A DNA stretch of 64,000 nucleotides, taken from NCBI GenBank assembly GCA_019279435.1, contig JAAALK010000289.1, positions 28,326,603-28,390,602 of the forward strand, written 5' to 3'. How positions within the stretch are numbered: position 1 is the stretch's first letter; every line of letters starts with the position of its first letter. Shown in pieces: positions 21,701 to 34,539 of this stretch. Under the pieces are notes generated by a model, which did no database searches, was not told the DNA's origin, and was given only the letters and a program-made list of their open reading frames with translations. This DNA is from Zizania palustris (lineage: Eukaryota > Streptophyta > Magnoliopsida > Poales > Poaceae). Both the position numbers and the translations under genes were made by a program.

Positions 21701-23491
21701 TGGGATTTGCGCACATGGATGCAAGCTGGTAGCCAGGACGCCTCACCAATCTGTGTGCATAGCACACGCCTCCTGTTTTTTCCTACGCTTGGCCGATTCA
21801 TTCTGCCGGGAATCGGGGCTAGCGTCTAGACCGAAGCCCTCTTCACCCAGCGCTAGGTGCGGTTCGTGTGAAACCAAGCTGCTATTGCTGTATCCGCAAG
21901 GTGCCTAGTTCTCAAGTGCGTAAGCGCACTCAGCACAGGACCCTCAGCGCGCGTGAGATCTTGAATCAGGCTAGGCAGAGTGAACGGCGCGGGGGAGAAC
22001 TAGAGCGCGTGACGCGCTGGGATCAGAGTCAGATCGCGTGAAGACCAAACACAGAACAAGAGTTCACCAATTGAAAGAACAGTAATCCATTTTTTCTTTG
22101 ATTCTCGTGCACTGTATTATTTATTCTTGAATATTCTGGGTATATTTAATTACTGCATGCACATTTTATTTACTGCATTTATTTAGATTAAATGCGTTAA
22201 TTATTGTGCTTCCTCATATTTGTGAACTACCCATGTTTTGAGGATAAACTGTATGTGTTTGATGGATTATCTGTGAATTAGTGAAATTTTTGTGGGGATG
22301 TCAGTTGTACTGTGAGTTATCTTAATTTGCCTTTAAGCATTATAGTGGTGTCTTTTCGATTAGGACACCGGTCGTTTTTAGGCTAGATTATTTTTAGTGC
22401 TGATGATCTCTCAGACTGTCGCTTCATTTCACATTTGACAGGAGAGTGATAGCACTAGGCTTTCTCCTGTGATTTCGTGTGTGAACTTGTTTATTTCTGC
22501 TAGTTGTCTTTTGAGGAGTGTTGGGTGTTAAAAGAGAAGGCCATCAATTTGAAAGAATTTGTCGAGGTGCCCATTCACCCCCCTCTGGTCGCTACTTTCG
22601 GTCCTACAAATACCCTATGGAGTCATAACATAACCAAAAAAGAAACTCGATCTGTGCAAAACATACAGTTCTCGAGGTTACCAAACAAACATTCATCTCT
22701 TAAAGCAATAAAAACAACACGTAGATGTTTCTTGTGTTTGACATTAGACTTGTTGTAAATAAGTATATCAACAAAGTATACCACCTCAAATCGCCTAATA
22801 AAATTTTGTAAAACTTCATTTATGAGTCGCATAAATGTACTGGGTGCATTAGTCAAATTGAAAGGCGTCACTAACTATTCATACAACCCAAATTTAGTTT
22901 TAAACGTAGTCTTCCATTCATCACTCAATTTCATTCTTATTTGGTGTTAGCCACTACACAAGTCCACTTTGGAGAACACAATAGAGCCACTTAATTCATC
23001 AAGAAAATCATCTAACCTAGAAATAATATGATGATATTGAATAGTTATGTTATTAATAGCTCTACAATTGACACACATATGCTATGATCCATCTTTCTTA
23101 GGTACCAAATTATCCGGAACAATATAAGGACTAAGGCTTTCATGTACATACCCTTTTTTCAAGTAGATCTTATACTTGACATTGAATCTTCTTAGTCTCT
23201 TTAGGGTTGGTCCTATAACACACACTGTTTGATAAAGTGTCTCCTAGAATCAAATCAATTTGATGCTCAATTCCTCTCATAGATGGCAGCCTAATAGTTA
23301 TTTCACTTGGAAACACATCAACAAACTCATGTAAAAGATCTGGAATAACAATCGGTAAAGAGGTTGACAAATAATCAATTGTAAAGAAAGCCTTTTTGCA
23401 AATCAAAGCATAACAAACATATTAATGGGTAATTAATTCAGAAATTTCAGATTTAGTAACTAACAAGGCAGCACCTTTCAACTTAACTGTG
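18719..23491 (-). pseudogene. decayed Ty3/gypsy pol (RT, RNase H, integrase), minus strand
   Basis: Read right to left on the minus strand. Before RT: LPSMRGIEHQIDLILG at about 23290-23170. RT: MTPFNLTNAPSTFMRLINEV (22871) and YFVDILIYNKS, where the usual YxDD is VDIL-like and degenerate. RT connection and RNase H: 20790-20150, with DHESLKH and LNKWHAK. Integrase zinc region and core: 20090-19540, with SVSDHDTKFLSHFW. Integrase end: VYGFNPHAPIDLLPLP (19375). A C-terminal tail with HARAHQLHYQ lies at 18984-18724. Stops and frame changes occur throughout. A copia solo LTR (20793-22608) splits RT from the RT connection. The element once reverse-transcribed and integrated its own RNA; it is now dead. 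The residue pattern suggests a chromovirus-like lineage, with low confidence. Confidence 0.75.
20793..22608 (+). mobile_element. Ty1/copia solo LTR (copy 2) inside the decayed gypsy RT
   Basis: Starts TGAGGAGCCATG, ends ACTTTCGGTCCTACA, flanked by ATTAC and AATAC (one mismatch). It contains GCCTATAAAAAACTTG near 21350 and the end box CCATTCACCCCCCTCTGGTC. Gypsy pol homology resumes on both sides, which confirms insertion. Confidence 0.82.
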
Positions 23492-25456
23492 TGTTGGACC
23501 GAAATAGGTGACCAGAGGGGGGTGAATGTGAGCTAAAAATTTTTCTCTAGAAACAGACTTTGAAAACAACCTTCTCTGGTTCTAGTTCGAAGCTAGTGAT
23601 AACACTCCAAAATAGACTTTCGCATTGGGCTGTACTTTAGAGCTCAGAAGAACTTCACACAAGACTCCACACACAGAAAGGCTTCGTACTGGGCTTCCCA
23701 CAATGAACTCAGCACACAAGTTCAACTTCACAAGGAGTACTCCACACTTGGCTTCACACTACGCTTCGCACAAAACAACTCACACAACTTCAACCTTGCA
23801 GAAAGGGTTCGTTATGGGCTTTTGTAAAATAGGATTCGCACACAAATTCTATAAAGTATAGATTCGCTAGTGTATTTTGAGGCTTGGCCTCTATGACACA
23901 ACATAGTGAAATGTACTATTGTTCTTAAGAATCACAAATAAAAAACGTTTGTGTAAACTTGCTCATGGATTTTCAGGGATTCACACAAGGTGATAGAAGT
24001 AATCCACGTAAATCAAGTCACAAGAGCATCAGAGAAGCATTCCATCCTTTGGAAACAAAGAACACAAAGATGCTAAAAAGTACTCAATGCATACAAGCAT
24101 GAAATAAGAACACACTTACAAGTTCATGCAATATATCAATCAAAGATCGAACATAAATTTAATTGCAAGAAAATGAACACAAAAAAAACCCTCTCAAATC
24201 TGAGTATATTTGTGGTGGCTTGCCCTAGGAAAATCAGTAAAGCGGAAGGTTCTAAACCTAGGAAAAAGTGTTACCCTAGACCTCAACCCACCCTTTATTT
24301 TATAGACTAGACAAACATGAGAAGAGACTACAATACCTCTAGGGTTTACAATTTTTCTATCTCACATAGTCGAAGGGGTATTACAGGTAGTTCGACTTTA
24401 CACTTTATTTGAAGTTCCACAATGTGTCGGCTTTGTGGCTTCATTTTGACTGAGCCTCACAACATTTGATGAAGTGCTTGAGTGACTTTAGTTGTAGACT
24501 TTGAAATGCAGAGGCTTAGGCTTCACTGTAATGAAGTCTTGACTTCGAGTGTGATGGTTTTGAGCTGAAGCCATCAAAGCACTTTCCACCTTTGCACCAT
24601 GTCTCCGTAGTGGACCACTGCGACTCCATAGCTCCTCAAGCTTGGTCATCGTCTGTCCATGTACTGAAGCCAAGCATGGCTAAATCCACGACAAGCCATC
24701 CATACTTCGAAGTACCCCTTCGAAGTGTCTCCCTTTAGAGCACACCTTCAGAGTGTCTCACTTCTGTGGCCTTTGTCCACCATTCTTCGAAGGGCCTCCC
24801 TCTAGAGCACACCTTAGAAGTGCCTTGCTCTCGACGTCTACATCTGCCACCCTTTGAAGTACCTCCCTCCAAAACACACCTTTGAAGTTCCCCTTCAAAG
24901 TACATCTTAAAAGTGTCTCCCTCTGGAGCACACCTTCAAAGTTTCTCACTTTTGAGGCCTTCGTCCGCCACCCTTTGAAGTGCCTCCCTCCGAACACATC
25001 TTCGAAGTGCCTCACTTTAGAGGTCTTCATCTGCCACCCTTCGAAGTGCCTCCCTCCAAAGCACACCTTCAAAGTGCCTCGCTTCGGAGGTCTTTGATTG
25101 CATGTCTCTGTTCGGTGTACCTGTTTACGAGACCCTCCATCTAGAGAGCCTCCAAACAACTCTTGGACCAACCTTGACTTCACCCAACTTCCTTGATCCT
25201 TCGGCACCAAGCTTCCCACCTGGTCCTGATCACTTGCTGTTGATAGTGAAGTTGCATCCCCTTCCTGCACATCTAGAGACATGCAACCATGTTTTCCAAA
25301 CACCGAACCCTTTGGTGCACAATAACTTCAAACTACAAACCAAACCAAAAGCCAACTTCACTTAGAAAACATAATTCCCAAATTTGGTTTACAAGACTAT
25401 ACTTGTCAATCACTAATTGCTAACAAAACCAAGGCACATCTCAACTTGGTTTCTCA
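23492..25456 (-). repeat. 3' LTR of a minus-strand Ty1/copia element (same family)
   Basis: The left edge TGTTGGACCGAAATAGGTGA is the inverse of the family end box. The right edge (…GGTTTCTCA) is the inverse of the TGAGAAACC start. The adjoining TTCTCCCCCTTGATG is the inverse of the polypurine tract seen at 46021 in the complete element. The stretch 24690-25110 is a run of degenerate repeats built on CTTCGAAGTGCCTCCCTC. Confidence 0.78.
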
Positions 25457-26429
25457 TTCTCCCCCTTGATGTGTGCATTGACAACTTTAGTATAAACAGA
25501 GATAGTTTGAAGAGTAGTTCACAAGTGACCACAATAACTCAGAAAAGAACCAAAACTTGTCACTTGACAAAAAAAAATCCCTTTTTGAATCAGCATTCCC
25601 CCAAATCACCCTGTGTAATTTCTCCCCCTTTGGCAATACAAGCATCAAGGTGATACGAGTAATGCAAAAGGTATGAATATGCAGGAGAATGCAGGTGGAG
25701 TGTAAACACAAGCTTCTCAAATATGAGTACTAGCAACTGCATGAACTTGCAAGATAAGTAATGGATATTGTCCTTAACATATTTTGAGATCAGCTCAGTT
25801 AAATAATATCTAAAGAAAATCATGACCAAACATTTTTCAAGTTTTGCAAATAAAAGCATCACCATTCAGACTAGTTGATAGGCATGATAAGGCGTAAATT
25901 GCAAAAGCTATCAAATATCTACCAAGATACACTTATCCAAAAACATGAAGCTTCAGAAAACTCGTTATCCAACATTTTCATGTTTTTCATTTATTTTTCA
26001 TTTTGATTTATTGCTAGGGGTTCTTTGTTGTCAACCTTATACTGACCGACCAAGCTAAACCTAAGTCAAGCAAGGATCATCAGAAGCTTAAAGCATTGGG
26101 CATGGCATACATTGTAAAGTCCTAGTTCATACCAAAGTGCTATTATAAGCAGTCTAGAACAAAACAATGCAACAAAGAAAACCCACCTATATCTTTTTAT
26201 TTTAGCACATAAAGCATGGATATCAATTTCATGATTTTTATCATTTTCAATACAAGATTTCCATGAAAATCATTTAGATGATTAAGTTGCATATTAGCAT
26301 CCAATTAAAAGGACTTAGCTACCAGACATGTAAAAGATAGTAAAAGCAATCAACCTACACATGATAGTTACCAGATTAAGTGGTGACCATGATTTAGATT
26401 TTTAAGATATAAAAGTCATGCTTATGACA
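25457..26429 (-). mobile_element. 3' internal region of the minus-strand copia element (non-coding)
   Basis: Begins with the polypurine tract (inverse strand). It matches, in order, the non-coding 3' internal part of the complete copia element, for example a CACTCCACCTGCA-like stretch near 25690 that corresponds to 45655. No open frame is recognisable. The solo LTR at 26430 interrupts it, and later insertions remove any trace of its gag. Confidence 0.65.
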
Positions 26430-26664
26430 TGTTGGGGGAAATTACTCCATTTTCAGGACTTAAGGATTAATACTTCAAAGGCTAAGAAAGGCTCCGAAGC
26501 TGGCGAGCCTTCGTTCGGAGGTAGAGGCGTCAGGCCGAAGGGTGCGGCGATACGAAGCCTTGGTGAACCCTCCGAATGAGAGATAAAGGTCCCGAAGCTG
26601 AAGGACAAGATTGACGAGATGTTTGGCCTATCCATCTGCCTTGTAGTATTTTACCTATTATAAC

Positions 26665-26935
26665 CACTACAAGAAAACTAGAAATTTTCGTCGGCCTTTT
26701 TAACTTCCGTCGGCTTTTGGGCAAGCCGACGGAAGTTAAATAACTTCCGTCGGCCCCTGGAGGCCGACGGAAGTTAATTTAACTTCCGTCGGCTTCTGAC
26801 AGTGGCCGACGGAAGTTAGCGAGGGTTTTTCCGTGGCCGATCGGATCCCCCTAACTTCCGTCGGCCAGCATTAAAGCCGACGGAAGTTAGCTAACTTCCG
26901 TCGGCTTTAATGCTGGCCGACGGAAGTTAGGGGGA
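26665..26935 (+). repeat. 5' terminal and subterminal repeats of CACTA-2
   Basis: Repeated TAACTTCCGTCGGC and its inverse GCCGACGGAAGTTA, about ten units, alternate in direction and can form stems. The first bases are the CACTA terminal repeat. Confidence 0.9.
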
Positions 26936-27460
26936 GGTTTTCCCAACCGCGCGCGCGTACAGGGAGACCTAACTCCCTGTACGCGCCCACGCCGCCGCCG
27001 CCTCCCGCGCCCAGCCCGCCGCCGCCTCCCGCCCCGGCCGCCTCTCGCCGCCGCCCGCCCTCGCCGCCTCGGGCCGCCGCCCGCCCGGCCGCCGCACGCC
27101 TCGGGAGCCGCCCGCCCGGCCGCCTCCCGCCTCGGGCGCTGCCGCCCGCCCTCGCCGCTGCCCGCCCGGCCGCCGCCGCCCGCCCGCTCGGCCGCCGCTT
27201 GCCCGCCCGCCCGCTCAGCCGCCGCTCGGCCGCCGCTCGCCCGGCCGCCTCCCAGCCGCCGCCCACCCGCCCGGCCGCCCCCGGCCCTTCCGGCCACTGG
27301 CTAGCGCCTCCTGCCGCATTGCCCCCGCCTGCCGCCGCGCCCCCTCCCGGCCGTCGTCGCCACCGCCGCCCGCCGTCGCCGCCCACCGTTCGTCGTCGCC
27401 TGCCGACCACTACCGTCCGTCATCACCCGCCAACCGTCGTCGTCCGCCAAGTAATTTTAA
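26936..27460 (+). repeat. very GC-rich low-complexity block of CACTA-2
   Basis: CGCC/GCCGCC-rich sequence that yields long Gly/Ala/Arg or Pro/Ala frames on both strands. Codon content reflects composition and not selection. A C-rich block holds the same position in CACTA-1 (2468-2700). It may be the promoter or first untranslated exon. Confidence 0.7.
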
Positions 27461-27978
27461 TTTACCCCTCACTTGCATTGCATTGTGATTGAATAGTTTG
27501 TTACTTTGTGAATTGTATTGTGAATAGAATCGAATTGTGAATTGAGTTAAATTGTGAATATGCTTGCCGAATGTTTCGGTCTGATACTCAACGAACAATT
27601 ATTTTTGCTAGTACCTATCGGAATACAATTTTGTCGTAGTGGCACTTAAATTTTGATCGAGATTGATAGTGTATGATAGACACTTAAATTTTGTCGTAGT
27701 ATGTGATAAAATGAATAATTGATTCAATTGCTAGTGCATGTCAAGTGGAAATTGATTCATTACGTTGACTATTTATGCTATTACAAGTGTTTCGTTTGCG
27801 ATGTTCTATTATATATGCTATTAATTAAATTCTTGTATTAATTTTTGGTTTGTTGATGATTTCATTACGGTGATTAGTATTACATATATATACTTTATTA
27901 TATATATTTCTTTTCGTATGCAATTTTTTATTTGACAACAACGTAGATAGTGTAACGAAACCTATGCGTCACCCGTTT

Positions 27979-28229
27979 CGGACCAACATGTCTCACACGT
28001 GTCATGCGTGTGAGATGTGCAGGTCCGGAATTGTCCCTTTTTGGACAGCCTCAGAGTGGGCGACAGAGCGTGGTTTTATGATGAGTCATGAGTCCGAATG
28101 AGATTTCAGTAACATAACCTTGTTGTTCTCCATTGCACCACTATCAGGCGTGCAATTGGAGAACAGCGGGGTTATGCTGCTGAAATTTCGTTCGGACTCA
28201 TGGCTCGTCATAAATACCACGTTTTGTCG
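27979..28229 (+). promoter_or_regulatory. three consecutive hairpins in the CACTA-2 5' leader
   Basis: Hairpin 1 pairs CGGACC (27979) with GGTCCG (28022-28027) around an inner TCTCACACG/CGTGTGAGA stem. Hairpin 2 is TTGTCC-CTTTTT-GGACAG (28031-28048). Hairpin 3 runs from about 28061 to 28229, pairing CGTGGTTTTATGATGAG with an inverse copy and carrying TTGTTCTCC near its tip. It is followed by TTTAGGACCTATCTT. Order and spacing match the CACTA-1 leader. Confidence 0.7.
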
Positions 28230-28275
28230 GTCACTCTTGGGTGGGTTTAGGACCTATCTTTTTTCCTATAGACCA

Positions 28276-28460
28276 TGGTTGTCACGGCATCGCCTGCGTC
28301 GACTAGGCGTCCAGGCGGTCACCGCCGGACGCCATGGTGAATCGCGTCGCCGGTGGGCTCTGCTTCCCCTTGCGTCGCCAGCCGCCCGGCCGCCTCTGCT
28401 TCCCCTCCGTTGTCCGGAGGCGGAGGCGGGGGGTGGCCAGGGTGTGTGTATGTTGCGAGC
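28276..28460 (+). other. GC-rich segment between leader hairpins and TNP2 start
   Basis: This stretch is much richer in GC than the sequence around it and has no counterpart in the CACTA-1 leader. It contains ACCGCCGGACGCC and a CGTCGACTAGGCGTCC motif common in short plant repeats. It may be a small later insertion or an intron. Confidence 0.4.
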
Positions 28461-28518
28461 CCTTTTATAGCGGCCAGTGCGTGAATCTTCTTGATTGAAT
28501 GAATGTTTTGCATATAGA

Positions 28519-31500
28519 ATGGCTGAGGACGACCGACGGTGGATGTATAGTGGTTGGATGAAAAGTGGAGCTCACACGAGGGAGTGGGTAATCAACGCTG
28601 AGAAATTTGTTGATCGTGCATTCGCTTTGACAACAAACACTGGCGCGAGGTGCCCATGCATGAAGTGCAGAAATTCTCGTTGGCAAGACAAGAGGACGTT
28701 GTCATTGCATATTTGCAAATATGGTTTCGTGCCAGGTTATGAAGTTTGGTCTTTTCACGGCGAGACAGGCCTTGAAAAAACGGTATTAGTAGTGGAAGAA
28801 GAAGATGATAGCGTTGCTGACGATAGGATGGATGAGATGGTTGATGCTATACGACCGGAGTTTGAATCAAACCCCGAGGATCCTCTAACACCGGAGGTTC
28901 AAAAGTTTTTCGACATCCTTCGAGCTTCAGAAGAGCCATTGCATGAGCACACCACCGTAAGCGTTCTCGCTTTCGTGACTCGTATTATGGCTATTAAGTC
29001 AAAGTTTGCATTTTCAAACAATTGTTATAAGGAGCTCTTGAATCTGATCAGCGATATCCTTCCTAAGAACCATAAGGTGCCGAAAGACATGTATCAGTCA
29101 AAGAAAATGCTTTCTGCTCTCGGTATGGAGTATGAGAAGATTGATGTGTGCCGAGATAATTGTATGCTGTTCTGGAAAGAACATAGTAATGAGGTGAAAT
29201 GCTTAAAATGTGGTAAACCGAGATTCGTAGAGGTCGTAAATGAAGACGGAGAGAAGGTGACGACAGAGGTTGCTCATAAGCAACTTCGTTACATGCCTCT
29301 TACACCTCGGGTGAAACGATTGTTTCTATCAAAGAAAACCGCTAGACATATGCGATGGCATAAAGAAGGTGTACGTGAGAATAATGAAGTAATGGTGCAC
29401 CCATCTGATGGTGCGGCATGGAAGGCTCTAGATGATTTTGATGCAGACTTTGCTAGTGATGCAAGGAATGTTCGCATCGGGTTGGCAACTGATGGATTCA
29501 CGCCTTTCAATGTAACGGCATCGTCGTACTCTTGTTGGCCCGTGTTTGCTATTCCATACAACCTTCCACCTTCATTTTGTATGAAATATGAATTTATGTT
29601 CCTGTGTCTCATTATACCCGGTCCAGATCATCCTGGAACACGACTAAACGTGATGTTGAAGCCCTTAATTGAAGAGTTGAAACAATTGTGGAAAGGAGTT
29701 GAAGCATATGACTATGACCAGAAACAAAAATTCAATCTTCGAGTTGCGTATCTGTGGTCGGTTCACGATTTTCCGGCATACGGTATTTTTTCTGGTTGGA
29801 GTTGTCATGGAAGGTTGACATGCCCGATATGTGCAAAGGACACAGATTGTTTCCGTCTGAACTTCGGGGGAAAGATTTGTTACTTTGATTGCCATAGATG
29901 CTTTTTGCCCATGAATCACCCATTTAGGTTACAGAGGAACAATTTCAAGAAGGACAACATTGTTGTAAAGGGACCACCAAGGCGTTTAAATGGTACAGAA
30001 ATCGCTGATATGCTGAATGAGTTGGTCCTTAATGAAAATGAGGATGGATTTGTAGGATTCGGAACCGAACATAATTGGACTCACATATGTGGTTTATGGG
30101 AACTGCCGTACGTCAAATCACTAATTCTGATGCACAACATTGACGTTATGCATCAGGAACGTAATGTTGGTGAAAGCATTATAAGTACATGTATGGATTT
30201 TACTGACAGGACAAAAGATAATGTAAAGGCGAGAAGAGATTTAGCTGAGATTTGTAATCGACCAACCCTTGAGTTGACGAATAGTGGTGGCAAGCCACGT
30301 GCCCCATTTTGTTTAAAACCTAAAGAAAAAAAACAAGTAATGAGGTGGTTGAAAAATTTGAAATTCCCAGATAGTTACGCCGCAGGATTTAGAAGAGCTG
30401 TGAACTTGAAGACAGGGAAATTAAATGGATTGAAAAGTCACGATTACCACATAATAATGGAAAGACTCCTTCCTGTAATGTTTCGTGGGTACCTGAATGA
30501 TGATGTGTGGAAGGCGTTAGCTGAGCTGAGCCATTTTTATAGACAACTTTGTGCGAAAGAAATTAAGAAAGATATGATGGAGATGCTAGAGAAAGAGATC
30601 CCGGTACTTTTATGTAAACTGGAAAAAATATTCCCTCCAGGGTTCTTCAATCCAATGCAACATTTACTGGTTCATCTGCCATATGAAGCTAAGGTAGGTG
30701 GCCCTGTGCAATATAGGTGGATGTATCATATTGAAAGGTCCCTAAAGAAGCTTAGAGCGATGGTTGGTAATAAGGCCAGAGTTGAAGGTTGCATCGCAGA
30801 AGAATTTAAATTGAAAGAGATAGCATACTTCACTAGTGTATACTTCGCTGAGCATCACAATGTCAACACACCTGCTACACGGTACCATATGGATGAAGAC
30901 CATCCTTGTAGTGATCTCCAAATATTTGGGTGGAAGGGCATAACTGTTGGTGTTTCCACGACATATTATGTAACTCAGGAAGAACGAACAAATGCCTTGC
31001 TCTACATGTACTCAAATATGGAAGAGATGGAACAATATTTCGCGTAAGTGATTCGTTTTAGTTTTATATTTTACCTCCAAATTTTATACCCGTTTGTTTA
31101 CCTATTCGTTACATTGACAGTATGTTTGATTCGAAATACTTGCCATCTGGTCGTCAACCAACGGAGAAGCAATTAGATAAATTGCGTCGAGAAGGAGTAA
31201 ATGGCGGGCCTAGTTTTCTCACTTGGTTCAGAGAACATGTAAATCCTTACCTTTTCTGACACGTATTATTTTACTCTACTGGGTTAATTATCTTATAATC
31301 TCTTATGATTTGCAGTGCGTGCTCGCTGACAATGTACATATAGACTTGCGACAGCTCTCTTATGGGAGTATTAGTGCCAAAAGTTACGGTCGCTATGATG
31401 TTAATGGTTTCCGCTTCCGTTCAACTATATTTGAAGCATATCGACCTCTAGCGGCAACAACTAATACTGGTGTTGTTACAAGGGTCGTTGATGGACAAGG

Positions 31501-32025
31501 ACACGAAACTATGTATTATGGAATCATCAAAATATAATCGAGTACAAATTTGCCGGGAATAAGGAGATTAAAGTAGTCTTCTTCGATTGTGATTGGTTCG
31601 ACCCTAAACATGGTACTCGTGAAAACCAATTTGGGATGGTTGAAGTCAAACACGCGGAACGATTATCTAGTTGCGACAATTTTGTCCTTGCTCATCAAGT
31701 CGAGCAGGTGTATTATATGCCCTACCCATGTGAAAAATTAAGTGCTTGGTGGGTAGTCTACAAAGTGAATCCTCGGGAACGTCTACAAACCCCTAGTGAT
31801 GACGCTTATCAATTGGAGGTTGAAGAGGTCGATGAGGTTTATCAAGATGATGAATTGCCGACTTCGTTTAATGTAGAGTCAGAATCGTCGACAGATTCTT
31901 TTCTCGGCGATTCTAATGATGTGGCAGTTCCCGAGAAAAGGAAACACCAACATAAGAAGAAAAAAGTAACATGGCGTGCTTTGGGGAGAAAAGGACAAAT
32001 TGATCCTGATTTTGATGATAATTGA
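28519..32025 (+). CDS. TNP2 transposase of CACTA-2 (one apparent frameshift)
   Basis: TNP2-type transposase binds CACTA ends and catalyses excision and insertion in the nucleus. The start MAEDDRRWMYSGW is used because the transposase-associated domain begins there (residues 1-75, with CPCMKCRN). The Transposase_21 core spans roughly residues 320-560, with conserved blocks IGLATDGFTPF, WSVHDFPAYGIFSGW, a CPIC pair and NIDVMHQERNVGESI. A DUF4218-like block (NPMQHLLVHLPYEAKVGGPVQYRWMY) follows at about 710-770. Exon 1 ends at 31043 and exon 2 is 31121-31238. The last exon starts at 31316 and hits a stop at 31537. A frame shifted by one base resumes at once and encodes a DUF4216-like end (FDCDWFDPKHG, WWVVYKVNPRE) to 32025. 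The shift looks like a single-base deletion; an unseen small intron is possible. Confidence 0.88.
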
Positions 32026-32136
32026 CAAGTAATTGTTTTGATACATGGATATGCAATATACTTCATATTACATGTTTTTTCATATGTACAAACCTTCTTT
32101 ACTAATAAATGCTTGTTTGTGCTTATTTTGAACAGG

Positions 32137-34529
32137 ATGTCGAAAAATAAGAAGACTGTCACGAGGAAGCTCTTCCGCTTGGGGAGTTCATCGGCGAGTA
32201 CTCCGGCGAGTACACCGAAGAGTCAGGAGGACACCCTATTCCAGGGTAGTTCCTCTTCTTCAAACAGACGTCGTCAAGAGCAGCTCCTGAGATGCATAGA
32301 TCCGACATTAATTGGTCGGCCTATTGCATTTCAACTAGATGAGGAGGTAACTTTCAGATTGTTTTTTATGCCAGTTATAAACTATTACTAATTGTTTCAA
32401 TACTGTTTTGTAGGAGGAACAACACTTGGAGAGTGCGGGTCATGAGGATGATCGGCCGGTGGGTGGCGGGCAAGAGGGGGATGTCCCAGAGTGTGCGGCA
32501 CAGAGGGATGACCCAGAGGGTGTGGGGCAGGGGGATGACCCAGAGGCCGGTGCGGGGCAGGGGGATCTCCCGGAGGGTGCGGGTCAGGAGGAAGGTGCTG
32601 AGGCTGCCGGCGGGTCCTCGGTAACTTTCAGGACGAGTCACTTGGTCGCTCCACCAGTAGTCTCTTCCGGTGGAGCCAAGATCGAGATTACGCCTGTTGG
32701 TGACGGGTAAGTGTAATACTCTTCTGTTGTTTTGCTTTTGTTTTCAAAAAATTTCTTTCACTAAACTGATTAACTTTATTTATTATGTATTTCTAGATCT
32801 TGGATTGACTCTCGGTTCGACGGCACTTCGAGGGTCAGACAGGTTAACCAGATATTGGGTAACCTGTGCCGTCTGCACTACCCAGGGATGCTGACAATGC
32901 CGACCGGTGAGCGGGTTCTATGCCAAACATGGGACCAGTACCGGTTCGCTCCTGACGGGCGACACGGAACTGCTCAGGGGGCGGTGTCTCATGACTTCTG
33001 GGTATGCAAGTGTTTTTTCAATTTTCTTTTAGAATTTTCGAGTTACAACACTATACTAATCATTATTTTTGCAGTTACGCTTTTGCTTGCCAGAAGTCGG
33101 CAATCACCATAACCATGCGCTTGTAGTCTTCAACAACAATGCGCATAAGGTGGTGAAGGACGCCATTTCGTATGCCCGCATTCAAGCGAACAATGCTTAC
33201 TACAAGGAGAAGCTAGGGCAACGAATGAGCAAGGCGATGGGCTCATCGTCGGTCTATTTGACTGAAGAAGAATACCGTTCGGTAAACAATTCTAACTTTT
33301 TACCTCTTCGATTGTTGAGATTTGTTGTCATATAATACAAATAGCATCTCTGTTCAGGTGAGGATTCCGTGGTTGGCAAACCGCGAGGACGCCTATTTTG
33401 AATTCTGCAAGATTTGGTCTTCAGCAGCATTTAAGAAGACTTCCGAGCAGAAAAGACAATGCCGCGGGACGGATCCGAAGCACAGATATGGTGCCGACGG
33501 ACATATTCGCCACGCTAAACGCTTGGTAAGACCGATCTGTCACTCTCTAGCTATAGATACATTGTAATGCGACTAACTCATTTCTAATGCACAGGAAGCT
33601 AAATCTGGCAACGTGCCAAGTGACATAGAGGTGTATACCTCTGGTCACAAAGGAAGCGATCCGGCACAGCCAGATGTCTTGTGTAGCCAGACAGCCACGG
33701 ACCATTTGGTGAGATGTTATTAAGAGTTCACGTAATTTCATTTTTCTGCGTCTAGCTAATCGGACATGTTTTTTGCAGGCGCAGTATGGTGAACACATGG
33801 TTCAACTCCATGGAGAGAACTATGATTGGCGGAGAGAACCTGTGGACCAAATGGCCGTGTACTCCAGCGGAGGTGGCAAAAGCCATGGACGGTGAGACAA
33901 TGTTTTTATTAATGTTTTGTGTATGGTATTGTGATGGTAACTAACCCCTGTTAATGTTGCAGGTACTCCATGTTCAATGGAGTTATTGACTCGAGAGCGG
34001 TGAGAGCTCAGAAGTCAGCTCAATCGTCGCAGAGCTCCGTCGGAGTTGGCTCCAGCCGTCGTCGCTCAGAAGAAACCCCGGAGATGGTTCGGATGAGGGA
34101 GGAATTGAGGCGGGTAAACGAGCACAACAGGAAACAACAAGAGTACTATACCGCCTGCTTAGCACAACAACATGTGTTGATCCAAGTAAGCTTACTTTAG
34201 AGTGTTGCAGTTCAAAAGTATTCAGAAATAGGTTTAGAACTAACTGATTACATTACAACATGTGTAGCAACTAGCCCAGCAAAACAGTGGATTTGACATG
34301 TCTATGTTCCAACCACTACCTCCCCCGCCACCACCACTATCTCCTACATCACCTGAGGTACCTCCTAAATACCTAAGTTAGCGTTTAGAAGTGTAGTTGA
34401 GTTCGTTTCTAATTTTGTCTATTTCTTCAGTGTTTCCGTACGCCTGGCCAGGATGGAGCCTCCGGGGCAAATGTGAACGAAGCAGGAGGCAGCGGCGGCG
34501 CCCACGACCCAAATGTGGGCGATCAGTGA
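32137..34529 (+). CDS. CACTA-2 second gene, plant transposase Ptta/En/Spm (Transposase_24-like), 10 exons, intact
   Basis: Exons with GT-AG borders: 32137-32346, 32414-32706, 32797-33001, 33075-33281, 33358-33525, 33595-33708, 33779-33891, 33963-34185, 34268-34357 and 34431-34529. They total 1722 nt, an exact multiple of three, giving 573 residues and a TGA with no internal stop. The N-terminus is basic and Ser-rich. Exon 2 is acidic with Gly-Gln-Asp repeats. The centre has YRSVRIPWLANREDAYFEFC followed by a Trp/Ser/Lys/Arg pattern typical of the Transposase_24 family. Exon 8 is a charged coiled-coil-like stretch and exon 9 is poly-Pro. It starts 112 bases after the TNP2 stop, in the same direction. 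By analogy with En/Spm it is the accessory protein that binds subterminal repeats; that role is inferred. Confidence 0.75.
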
Positions 34530-34539
34530 GTATATGGAC

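Noticed and set aside
26887..27410. Long Gly/Ala/Arg-rich frames on both strands
   Set aside because: Composition-driven frames in a GC-rich CACTA block, with no domain and equal openness on both strands.
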